A stretch of DNA of 9,009 nucleotides. It comes from a bacterium CG2_30_54_10 (lineage in GTDB: Bacteria; Muiribacteriota; Ozemobacteria; Ozemobacterales; Ozemobacteraceae). The stretch spans positions 1 to 9,009 of the forward strand of contig MNYA01000007.1 of the NCBI GenBank assembly GCA_001872985.1, written 5' to 3'. This document shows positions 1 through 7,385 of this stretch, in pieces. Made by a program: the position numbers and the translations under genes. The notes beneath the pieces were generated by a model. That model ran no database searches and was not told the DNA's origin. It was given only the letters and a program-made list of their open reading frames with translations. Within the stretch, counting starts at the first letter, position 1. Each line of letters starts with the position of its first letter.

Positions 1-2
1 AA

Positions 3-2159
3 GAGGAGGTCAGGAAAGCGGCTTTGGTCAATCTGAGGCGGTACGCAGGGACGGCAGCGGAACTCGAAGCTTGCAGGAAAGATTCTAAAACCGGGGATTC
101 GGTTAAGACCAACAGAGCGCTTCCGGCGTTTGACTGCATAAAGGCGCCCTGCACCAGCACCTGCCCGGCGGGCCAGGATATTCCAGCATATCTTTACTTC
201 ACCGCCCAAGGCGATTTTGCCAGGGCTTACGATGTGATACTTCGTACCAATCCTTTCCCGAACGTGCTGGGTATGGTCTGCGACCACCATTGCCAGCATC
301 GTTGCACACGCTCAAATTACGATTCATCCCTGCTTATCCGGGAAGTAAAAAGATTTATCGCCGACAAAGGCGGGAACGGCCGACGCCCTCAGCCCGCCGC
401 CCCAAACGGCAAGAAAGCTGCGATCATCGGGGCCGGGCCTTCAGGACTTGCATGTGCCTATTTCCTCGCGCTCGACGGCTTCAAGGTCACGGTCTTCGAA
501 ACAAAAGCCTTTGCCGGCGGAATGGTCAGCGATGCGATTCCAAGCTTCAGACTGACCGAAGAAGCCATCCGGAGAGACGTTGAAAATATACGGGCGCTGG
601 GGGTCGAGATCCGATACGACCAGAAGATCGATCGTCAGCGGTTTGCCGGCTTGCGCAAAGAAAATGATTTCGTTTACATCGCGATCGGGGCTCAAGAAGC
701 CAAGAAGATGGAAGTTCCCGGGGAAGACGCCCGGGGGGTCTACGATTGCCTGAAGTTCTTGTCGGACGTCAGACGCAACCGCGCCACCGCCATTGGGCCG
801 CGGGTTGCCGTGGTTGGTGGCGGAAACTCGGCCATGGATGCAGCCCGAACCGCCCAGCGCCTTGTCGGAGAGTCGGGAAAAGTCATCGTTGTCTACCGCC
901 GGACGCACCGGGAAATGCCAGCCGACCAGGAAGAGATCCTCGCCACGATCGAGGACGGCGTTGAGTTTCTCGAACTCCAGGCTCCGGTTGAGGTGGTCAT
1001 CCGCGATGGAAAAGCGTCAGCGCTCAAATGCCAGAAGATGAAACTCGGCCAGAAGGGCCCTGACGGCCGTGCGAAGCCCGAAAAAATATCCGGGGCAATC
1101 GAGGAGATTCCCTTCGACACCATTATTCCGGCAATCGGCCAAAACCTCTCCCCTGACTTCATCGAAGCCGCTGACCTGAAAGCCGACCCCGGAACCGGAA
1201 TGACCAGGATCGAGAATGTTTTCGCCGGAGGTGACGCAGTCCGCGGTGGGGCAAGCATCGTCAAGGCGGTGGCCGACGGCAAGCTCGCGGCAACGAGCAT
1301 CATTTCCAAATCAGGTGGATCGCTCGATTCCAGCCCAGCCCGGTTCAAAAAAGGACTTTCCCTTGAACAATTCCAGCAACGGGCGTCTCAAAGGTTTCCC
1401 GGCCTGAAGATTTCCAGCCTGCAGATGCCCAACCCGCAGGTGCTCGGCTCGCGGATGACCAGCTCGCAGGTGCTCGGCTCGCGGATGACCAGCTCGCAGG
1501 CGCTCGGTTCGCGGATGACCAGCCCGCGGATTCCCGACGGCGAGATTGGCCAAATGAAGGGCTTCACCCCGATTATCCGAGAGCTAACCGAAGTCGAAGC
1601 GGTTGAAGAAGCCAAAAGATGCCTATATTGCAACGATATCTGCAACATCTGCGTGACGGTCTGTCCGAACCGGGCGAACAGATCGTACAAAGTGAATCAG
1701 ATTGATATTCCGATCGTGAAGGCAGTTCGTGACGGTGAAGGATACAGGCTTGAAACTGAGCGCACCATGCGGCTTTCCCAGGATGTCCAGACGCTCAACA
1801 TCGGCGATTTCTGCAATGAGTGCGGCAACTGCGCGACCTTCTGCCCGAGTTCAGGGGCTCCGTACAGAGACAAGCCGAAATTCTATCTGACCCCGGAAAG
1901 CTTCAATCGCGAGAAAACCGGTTACCACCTGACTCCCGCTTCTCTTCTAGCGCGGGACGATGGAACTGATGAGCGCCTCGAAGCCAGAAACGGGGTTTTT
2001 TGGTATGAGGGCCGCGGAGTTCGAGCCCGGCTCAATCCGCTCACACTTGTCGTGGAGACGGTAATGAAATCTGACAACCCCCCCACCGAGATCCTTCTGG
2101 AAAGGGCGGTTTTGCTTGGAATCCTGTTCCAATCATTGAGGGGAGCCTGCTTCAGTTGA
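3..2159 (+). CDS. YgfK-like FeS flavoprotein oxidoreductase (putative selenate reductase YgfK family / GltD-like), 5'-truncated
   Basis: The frame is open from base 3 with no stop, so the gene enters from the left; a TTG at 24 is an in-frame codon, not a convincing start. Counting from that TTG: Cys38/43/47 and Cys86/90/94 form the N-terminal FeS region typical of GltD-like proteins. GAGPSG (136-141) is the FAD Rossmann motif, GGGNSA (265-270) the NAD(P)H motif, and AGGDAVRG (401-408) the C-terminal FAD motif. A C-terminal ferredoxin-like module has Cys533/536/540/543/547 (ending CPNRAN) and Cys597/600/603/607. The order GltD module then Cys-rich tail with CPNRAN matches the YgfK family, whose members run to about 1000 residues, so roughly 300 N-terminal residues probably lie outside. 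The family is predicted to move electrons between NAD(P)H and a partner in the cytoplasm; its true substrate is uncertain and the selenate reductase label is weakly supported. The linker (about 430-515) holds a tandem repeat insertion. No molybdenum-hydroxylase partner is visible downstream. Confidence 0.85.
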   Translation, partial: EEVRKAALVNLRRYAGTAAELEACRKDSKTGDSVKTNRALPAFDCIKAPCTSTCPAGQDIPAYLYFTAQGDFARAYDVILRTNPFPNVLGMVCDHHCQHRCTRSNYDSSLLIREVKRFIADKGGNGRRPQPAAPNGKKAAIIGAGPSGLACAYFLALDGFKVTVFETKAFAGGMVSDAIPSFRLTEEAIRRDVENIRALGVEIRYDQKIDRQRFAGLRKENDFVYIAIGAQEAKKMEVPGEDARGVYDCLKFLSDVRRNRATAIGPRVAVVGGGNSAMDAARTAQRLVGESGKVIVVYRRTHREMPADQEEILATIEDGVEFLELQAPVEVVIRDGKASALKCQKMKLGQKGPDGRAKPEKISGAIEEIPFDTIIPAIGQNLSPDFIEAADLKADPGTGMTRIENVFAGGDAVRGGASIVKAVADGKLAATSIISKSGGSLDSSPARFKKGLSLEQFQQRASQRFPGLKISSLQMPNPQVLGSRMTSSQVLGSRMTSSQALGSRMTSPRIPDGEIGQMKGFTPIIRELTEVEAVEEAKRCLYCNDICNICVTVCPNRANRSYKVNQIDIPIVKAVRDGEGYRLETERTMRLSQDVQTLNIGDFCNECGNCATFCPSSGAPYRDKPKFYLTPESFNREKTGYHLTPASLLARDDGTDERLEARNGVFWYEGRGVRARLNPLTLVVETVMKSDNPPTEILLERAVLLGILFQSLRGACFS
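1395..1544 (+). repeat. In-frame 15-bp / 30-bp tandem repeat inside the YgfK-like gene
   Basis: Ten consecutive 15-bp units can be laid out in reading frame as five-residue blocks: FPGLK, ISSLQ, MPNPQ, VLGSR, MTSSQ, VLGSR, MTSSQ, ALGSR, MTSPR, IPDGE. The core is a 30-bp unit: 1440-1469 and 1470-1499 are identical, and 1500-1529 differs at four bases. The two 15-bp halves of each 30-mer also resemble each other (about 10 of 15 positions), so a 15-bp unit appears to have duplicated first and the 30-bp dimer later. The outer units are degenerate. The array sits between the FAD module and the C-terminal ferredoxin module, where a flexible linker can tolerate it. There are no spacers, so it is not a CRISPR array. 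Confidence 0.9.
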
Positions 2160-2213
2160 TCGATTCATAGTCGGTTATTGCAAACTTGGAGACGCGATTT
2201 TTTGCATCTCCAC

Positions 2214-2219
2214 AAGGAG
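2214..2219 (+). promoter_or_regulatory. Ribosome binding site of the UDP-sugar dehydrogenase gene
   Basis: AAGGAG at 2214-2219 stands six bases before the ATG at 2226. It decides the start: an in-frame ATG at 2178 would add 16 residues (MQTWRRDF...) that have no counterpart ahead of the Rossmann fold in this family and no comparable site in front. The 66-nt gap after the YgfK-like stop shows no hairpin with a T-tract, so read-through from upstream is possible. Confidence 0.8.
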
Positions 2220-2225
2220 TTGACG

Positions 2226-3548
2226 ATGGGAAAAATTTTCGAAGATCTGAAATCCGGAAACGCATCACTTGCCGTTGTAGGCCTTGGATATGTCGGCCTT
2301 CCGCTCGCACACGCGTTTGCGAAGAAGTTCAAGGTGATCGGTTATGATTTCAACCATCACAAGGTTGATCTCTTGAAAAATGGAATCGACCCGACCGGAG
2401 AGGTTCCTCGTGGTGGGTTGAAGGATGTCGATATCGAGTTCACGACCGACCCATCGAGGTTGAAGAGCGCTGGATTCATTATCGTGGCAGTTCCCACGCC
2501 GGTCGACAAGAACAAGCGTCCTGACCTGACGCCGTTGATCGGCTCCTCCGAATCAGTCGGCGAAAACATGCCCAAAGGGGCGATTGTAGTTTATGAGTCG
2601 ACTGTTTACCCGGGCGTGACCGAAGAAGAGTGCGTTCCGATTCTTGAAAAATTATCCGGGATGAAGCTTAACAAGGGTTTCACCGTCGGCTACAGCCCGG
2701 AACGGATCAACCCCGGAGACCGGCAACATCGGCTCGAAAGCATCGTAAAAATTGTCTCAGGATCAACCCCCGAGACGCTGAAACAGGTGGCGCAGGTTTA
2801 TGGCGCGATAATCAAGGCCGGCATCCACCAAGCCTCATCAATAAAGGTAGCTGAGGCGGCGAAGGTGATTGAGAACACGCAACGAGACTTGAACATCGCC
2901 CTGATGAACGAACTAACGCTCGTTTTCCATAAGCTCGGTATCGACACAAAGGAAGTACTCGCAGCCGCCGGAACGAAATGGAACTTCCTGAAGTTCGTTC
3001 CAGGGCTGGTCGGCGGTCACTGTATTGGGGTCGACCCCTACTATCTGACCTTCAAGGCAGAGGCGCTGGGCTACCACCCTGAGGTGATCTTGGCCGGCCG
3101 GCGAATCAACGACGGCATGGGAAAATTCGTGGCTGAAAATACGGTAAAGCAAATGATCGCTGCTGGAAAAACCGTCAAAGGCGCCCGTGTTCTGATTCTA
3201 GGGCTTACTTTCAAGGAGAACATCGGCGATTTGCGGAACAGTCGCGTCGTCGATATCATCGCCGAACTCAAGGAATACGGGGTCTGTGCGATCGTGCATG
3301 ATCCCGTTGCGTTACCCGATGAGGCCTTCAAGGTATACGGCCTCCGCACTCATCAGACCATGAGGGGAATCCCCGCGGTCGATGCAGTCGTCCTTGCCGT
3401 TGCCCATGACGAGTACAAAAAAATTTCGCTGAAGAAACTTGCCGCAATCTGTAGCCGTGGCGATAAAGCGCCGGTTCTTATCGATGTGAAATGGGTTATT
3501 GACCCCTCAGATGCCCGCCGGGCGGGTTTCGTCTACTGGCGATTATAA
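2226..3548 (+). CDS. UDP-N-acetyl-D-glucosamine/galactosamine 6-dehydrogenase (TviB/WbpO/WbpA-type nucleotide sugar dehydrogenase)
   Basis: The 440-residue cytoplasmic enzyme is the usual family length. It should oxidise C6 of a UDP-N-acetylhexosamine to the uronic acid with two NAD+, supplying a precursor for capsule, O-antigen or exopolysaccharide. Visible signatures: NAD-binding GLGYVG at 19-24, with YDFN at the end of the second strand; VPTPVD; ESTVYPGVTEE; GYSPERINPGD; AEAAKVIENTQRDLNIALMNE in the central helix; VGGHCIGVDPYYL with the catalytic Cys266; and the C-terminal FKENIGDLRNSRV motif. The GYSPERINPGD and HCIGVDPYYL wording favours the UDP-HexNAc group (TviB, WbpO, WbpA) over UDP-glucose dehydrogenase (Ugd). 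Whether the substrate is GlcNAc or GalNAc cannot be read from the motifs. No epimerase or glycosyltransferase lies beside it here; the next gene encodes a secreted TPR protein 103 nt downstream. All key residues are present and no frameshift is seen. Confidence 0.92.
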   Translation: MGKIFEDLKSGNASLAVVGLGYVGLPLAHAFAKKFKVIGYDFNHHKVDLLKNGIDPTGEVPRGGLKDVDIEFTTDPSRLKSAGFIIVAVPTPVDKNKRPDLTPLIGSSESVGENMPKGAIVVYESTVYPGVTEEECVPILEKLSGMKLNKGFTVGYSPERINPGDRQHRLESIVKIVSGSTPETLKQVAQVYGAIIKAGIHQASSIKVAEAAKVIENTQRDLNIALMNELTLVFHKLGIDTKEVLAAAGTKWNFLKFVPGLVGGHCIGVDPYYLTFKAEALGYHPEVILAGRRINDGMGKFVAENTVKQMIAAGKTVKGARVLILGLTFKENIGDLRNSRVVDIIAELKEYGVCAIVHDPVALPDEAFKVYGLRTHQTMRGIPAVDAVVLAVAHDEYKKISLKKLAAICSRGDKAPVLIDVKWVIDPSDARRAGFVYWRL

Positions 3549-3553
3549 TTTAG

Positions 3554-3580
3554 TAAAGGGAATAGAGGGAATAAAGGGAA
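3554..3580 (+). repeat. Three tandem purine-rich 9-mers in the intergenic gap
   Basis: TAAAGGGAA (3554-3562), TAGAGGGAA (3563-3571) and TAAAGGGAA (3572-3580) follow directly after the dehydrogenase stop codon. Copies 1 and 3 are identical and copy 2 differs at one base. The rest of the gap (3581-3651) holds only a weak four-bp stem (AGCC/GGCT around 3582-3594) and no convincing promoter or terminator. The function is unknown; it may simply be a short repeat expansion like the two larger arrays in this window. Confidence 0.8.
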
Positions 3581-3651
3581 CAGCCTTTTCGGCTAGGGTC
3601 TGGCCACGGTTCAGTCTTTCCCGCAAGGTTGCCGATACATTGACCTGTATT

Positions 3652-6600
3652 ATGGTCAGGAGGCAAACCTGGGCGTTAGCCCTATTGTTCCTGCTTGCCG
3701 TGGTTACGGCAGCGCAGGCGACCATCGACTTCGCGCAAACGGACAAGCTGTCGGAGTCGTTGGACGCTCTTGAACGCCTGTACGAAAAAGAGAAATGGGA
3801 TCTGGCCATCAAACAAGGCCGAATCCTTATGAATGAAGCCCCCCAAGGAAGCCCGGTTCGACAGCGAGCCTACGACATAGTTGTTCTTGCTCTCGATAAG
3901 CAAAGCACCGGAAAGCTGGCTCAGGAAAGGGTTGAGTTCCAGGAAAAGCAAAAGAAAACGTCGGCTCAGCTCACCGCCGAAGGCAACAAGCAATTGGCGG
4001 ATAAAAAATTCGATGAAGCGATTACAAGCTTCAAAGGCGCAATCCGGGCGTTCGGAGGCGATTCCGAAGTTTGGTACCTTCTCGGCTACGCATTTGGCGA
4101 AAAAGGCGACAAGCAGGAAGCGGCATCTGCATACAAGGCCTGCCTCAAATTGAATCCGACACATCCTCGCGCCTTGTTCCACATGGCGGAGCTGACCTAC
4201 GCCCTCAAGAATGCCGCCGAAGCCGAAGACTACACCCACCGTCTGATCGCAGCGATCGACAAGCGAATCGAGGAACTGACCCAGGCATTCCTCGAACAAA
4301 AGGGCGCCAAGCTCAACGACAAGGCGATCGCAACCGCCCGGAAGGTCAACGCCCTGAAAAAAAACCTTGCGCAGGCCACCTACGTCTATGGGCTGCTGGC
4401 AAAGGCAGCCGGCGATTACACCGCCGCCAAGGAATCCTTCAAACGTTCGACCCAACTCGATCCAACCAACCTCGACGCATTCTACCACCTCGGCCGGGCC
4501 TTCCTGAAGCTCAGAACATTCCACCAGTCATCTATCGCCTTCGAACAGGCGGTCGGGATGGGCGAATCCCGGGTTCGCGATCTGAAAACACAGGCAAAAA
4601 AATTCCTCGACCAAAACAAATCCGACGAGGCCGTCGAGGCCGAGATGAAAGCGAAAACCATACAAAAACGTATGGTACAGAGTTACTACGGCTTGGCCAT
4701 CTGCAATTGGAGCCATCAGGATGTCAGCGGAGCGATGGAATCAGTCGAGAAGGCGCTGGAAATCGATCCTGATTTCATGGAAGGCCGGTTCGCCAGGGCG
4801 ATCTTCCTTGCGAGCCGACGCGAGTTCATGAACGCCGTCGCCGAGATGCGCGAAGTCCTCAAAAAGGCGCCGCCAAACAGTTCTGAAGCTGTCCGGGCGA
4901 TCGAAGCAATCAAACTACTCATGGGCCAACTGACCGCCAAGGAACCGGCCTTCTCCGGCCTTCCCAGTGAGGAACCTCCTAAAATCTTCATCTACCAATC
5001 AGGAAAGCAGGTAAAGTTCCTTCCCGGAATGGGGGGCAGGAAAACTCAAAAGGAGCTAGAAGCAGTCTACCCAGGCTTCTCAGAGGTACAATCCCTCCTC
5101 GACCATCGGAATATTCCGGAGGCAATTCGCCGCCTTCTTGCCATGCAAATGGAGCACCAGCACATCGCGGAAATCCCGAGCGTTCTCGGCTGGTGTTACA
5201 TGGAATTGGGTCGCTTCGAGGAGGCCCTCGATTCCTTCAAGAAGGCAAGGGCGATCGACCCGCGCAATGCCGAATGCCTTGCGAATATAGCGTATGTTTT
5301 CTCCCTCAAGAACAAGAACCTCGATCAGGCGCTGGAATTGGCCAATCAGGCGATCGATCTCGAACCTGGTCGGGCCGAGTTTCATCACACCCGGGGATGG
5401 GTCTATTTCAAGCTCGGCGAGATCGACAAAGCCACGGCCGACCTTCAAGAAGCTCTGAAGATCCAGCCGGGCTACATCCTTGCGCGATACAATCTTGGCT
5501 TGCTTTCCTATCTCGCAATGGATTACACCAAGGCCCTCGACTGCTTCGATCAGGTGCTGATGGCTAAACCCGATCACACGAAAGTCTCCCTTTTCAAGGC
5601 GATCACCCTCGCAAAGACCAATAACGCCTCTGAAGCCATTGCCCTTCTCGATGAATTGGCAAAAAAACTTCCTCCGACGGAGGTCGTCGCAAAAGTCGTC
5701 AAGAACCTGCACGACCGGATCAAAGCCGCTCATGAAAGACATACCGACCTTCCGATTCCGAAGATCAAGAGCACCGTCCCGGTCAAAGAAATGCTCAAAA
5801 AGGCCATGTTCTTCAGAAGCAAGGGCTTGGTCAACCACGCCAGGGAGACTTATCTCGAGCTGCAGCGCCTGGCGCCCAACGAGTTCGAACCTTGGTATCA
5901 GCTCGGCGACATGTACGCCCGATGGGGACTCAGCGGCCCCGCAATGCGGGCATGGGATGTTGCCCGCAGGATCAATCCGGAACATTACGAACTACAGTTG
6001 AACTACGGGAAAATGCAGTATCGTTTGATGCAGCGGAAACCCGCACGGGAAGCATTTGTGAAAGCCCAAGGCATCAATCCCGAAGATCCGAATCCGCCAT
6101 ATTATCTTGGCTTGATGGCCTACGAAGACCACGAGTTCGAATCGGCGGAAAGCTACGCGCTCGGCGCCCTCCGCTCAAACCCGCGCCACCTCAAGTCCTG
6201 GGCACTGCTCGGGATGACAAGAATCCGGCTCGGCCGCTACAAACCGGCCCGCGATGCCTACGAGACACTCTTCCTCCACGCTCCGGCAGATGCTTCAATT
6301 AAGCGGCACGCGCAAAAGAAACTTTGGGAAATTTCAAGGCTGATGGCCCCTGACAGGGCGCCATCCTTCGAGCACGCCCAAGATGTAGGCAAGCAGATCG
6401 AGGAAAGAAATTCCGGCAGCGACCAACCCCCGGAACCTCTTCCGCCGCCGAAACTCGCCAAACTGGAAGAATACGGACCCACTATGAAATACGACGAAAA
6501 AATGTGGGTTCTCAAGCATCTCCAAAAATTCCCGACACTTGGCCGCCAGTCCCGCTACTCCACCCGGACTGGAAAATCCCCTGAACTGACGTTCGAAGAA

Positions 6601-7371
6601 CGGCGCTGGGTGAGCAAAAAACTCGAGAATTTCAAATCAAACGCGTTGAAATACGCTCCGCCAGAGATGAAAGTGACTTCGAAGTATCAGTTGCATGAAC
6701 CGGTCAAGCCCTCTCGAAACCCCGACAAGGCCGATGAATTTCTCAAGAAGGGAATGGCGTCAGCCGAGAAGGGTTTGCTGACCGAAGCGCTCGCCGCCTT
6801 TTCCAAAGGAAGGGAAGCCTCGCCTCACAACCTCGAGGTGCTGATGAACCTGGGTTTCCTGCACCTGCTGGCCGGAAATTTCAAAGACGCTTTCGAAGCG
6901 GTTGGCCAAGCCACCATCGATTTTCCGACCCAGCCCTTCCCGAGGCTCGCACTCGGAAATCTCTATTGGCTCGGTGGAAAAGGAAAAGAAGCCGTCGAAC
7001 AGTGGCAGTTGATGCGCGGCCCGGTCCGATTCGACCCTGAATATGTCTTCGTTGGCCGATCGGAATCTATCTGGAAACGAATTCTCGACATTAACCCAGG
7101 CGATGTGGACGCGCACTCGAATCTTTGCATCATCTATCTTTTCACTGGAAAATTCCCGGAAGCGATAACCGAGTGCAAAAACGTTGTTTCGCTAGCCCCA
7201 AGCCGAGCGGAGCATCAATTTTATCAAGCCATGGCCGAAACCGTGTTGTATCTGAAGTCCAAGTCTCAGACACACAAAAAGGAAGCCAGAGGTCTGCTCA
7301 ATGTTTTGGAATTCCTCGCCCCGCCGTTCCCCCATGCACGCATGTTGCGCATGTATCTGGATACACTGTGA
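3652..7371 (+). CDS. Large secreted tetratricopeptide-repeat (TPR) protein
   Basis: The 1239-residue product is probably periplasmic or surface-exposed. The frame is open from 3499, but the ATG at 3652 was chosen because it begins a clear Sec signal peptide: Arg3-Arg4, a Leu/Ala-rich core, and an AQA cleavage site after residue 23. No good Shine-Dalgarno precedes it, so the start is moderately sure. TPR-like helical pairs (for example LGYAFGEKGDKQEAASAY and LGWCYMELGRFEEALDSF) occur in blocks at about 109-310, 341-425, 505-680, 711-895 and 1027-1239. A non-TPR insert falls at about 430-480 (around EEPPKIF). A Pro-rich stretch (PPEPLPPP, about 926-933) opens a charged linker to about 1025, which holds two copies of an aromatic WV-K-L motif (from 947 and 981). 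TPR proteins are scaffolds, so no enzymatic role is proposed. The barrel gene begins 14 nt after its stop, implying a functional pair. Length and export recall PelB or PgaA TPR regions, but without the C-terminal barrel. Confidence 0.88.
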   Translation: MVRRQTWALALLFLLAVVTAAQATIDFAQTDKLSESLDALERLYEKEKWDLAIKQGRILMNEAPQGSPVRQRAYDIVVLALDKQSTGKLAQERVEFQEKQKKTSAQLTAEGNKQLADKKFDEAITSFKGAIRAFGGDSEVWYLLGYAFGEKGDKQEAASAYKACLKLNPTHPRALFHMAELTYALKNAAEAEDYTHRLIAAIDKRIEELTQAFLEQKGAKLNDKAIATARKVNALKKNLAQATYVYGLLAKAAGDYTAAKESFKRSTQLDPTNLDAFYHLGRAFLKLRTFHQSSIAFEQAVGMGESRVRDLKTQAKKFLDQNKSDEAVEAEMKAKTIQKRMVQSYYGLAICNWSHQDVSGAMESVEKALEIDPDFMEGRFARAIFLASRREFMNAVAEMREVLKKAPPNSSEAVRAIEAIKLLMGQLTAKEPAFSGLPSEEPPKIFIYQSGKQVKFLPGMGGRKTQKELEAVYPGFSEVQSLLDHRNIPEAIRRLLAMQMEHQHIAEIPSVLGWCYMELGRFEEALDSFKKARAIDPRNAECLANIAYVFSLKNKNLDQALELANQAIDLEPGRAEFHHTRGWVYFKLGEIDKATADLQEALKIQPGYILARYNLGLLSYLAMDYTKALDCFDQVLMAKPDHTKVSLFKAITLAKTNNASEAIALLDELAKKLPPTEVVAKVVKNLHDRIKAAHERHTDLPIPKIKSTVPVKEMLKKAMFFRSKGLVNHARETYLELQRLAPNEFEPWYQLGDMYARWGLSGPAMRAWDVARRINPEHYELQLNYGKMQYRLMQRKPAREAFVKAQGINPEDPNPPYYLGLMAYEDHEFESAESYALGALRSNPRHLKSWALLGMTRIRLGRYKPARDAYETLFLHAPADASIKRHAQKKLWEISRLMAPDRAPSFEHAQDVGKQIEERNSGSDQPPEPLPPPKLAKLEEYGPTMKYDEKMWVLKHLQKFPTLGRQSRYSTRTGKSPELTFEERRWVSKKLENFKSNALKYAPPEMKVTSKYQLHEPVKPSRNPDKADEFLKKGMASAEKGLLTEALAAFSKGREASPHNLEVLMNLGFLHLLAGNFKDAFEAVGQATIDFPTQPFPRLALGNLYWLGGKGKEAVEQWQLMRGPVRFDPEYVFVGRSESIWKRILDINPGDVDAHSNLCIIYLFTGKFPEAITECKNVVSLAPSRAEHQFYQAMAETVLYLKSKSQTHKKEARGLLNVLEFLAPPFPHARMLRMYLDTL

Positions 7372-7374
7372 ACC

Positions 7375-7379
7375 GGGAG
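7375..7379 (+). promoter_or_regulatory. Ribosome binding site of the barrel gene
   Basis: GGGAG at 7375-7379 lies six bases before the ATG at 7386 and four bases after the TPR stop codon. It supports initiation at 7386 over the internal ATG at 7512, which has no purine-rich site in front because the preceding DNA is the hexamer array. The tight spacing suggests translational coupling with the TPR gene. Confidence 0.65.
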
Positions 7380-7385
7380 TCGCGA

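Noticed and set aside
1395..1544. CRISPR-like array
   Set aside because: The units are directly adjacent with no unique spacers and are in frame within a protein gene.
2178..2225. Upstream ATG at 2178 as the dehydrogenase start
   Set aside because: It adds 16 residues with no family counterpart and bypasses the strong AAGGAG site that fits the ATG at 2226.
3582..3594. Hairpin AGCC-TTTTC-GGCT as a terminator after the dehydrogenase gene
   Set aside because: A four-bp stem without a following T-tract is too weak to support.
3499..3651. Upstream ATG at 3499 as the TPR protein start
   Set aside because: It would overlap the dehydrogenase by 50 bases and bury a textbook signal peptide 51 residues inside the protein.
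3682..4524. 280-residue open frame on the minus strand opposite the TPR gene
   Set aside because: It is antisense to a clear TPR reading frame, has Cys/Gly-rich unstructured composition and no recognisable motif, so it is a shadow of the coding strand.
5080..5985. 301-residue open frame on the minus strand opposite the TPR gene
   Set aside because: It lies wholly inside the TPR repeats in the opposite direction and shows no domain signature; its length follows from the base composition of the sense strand.
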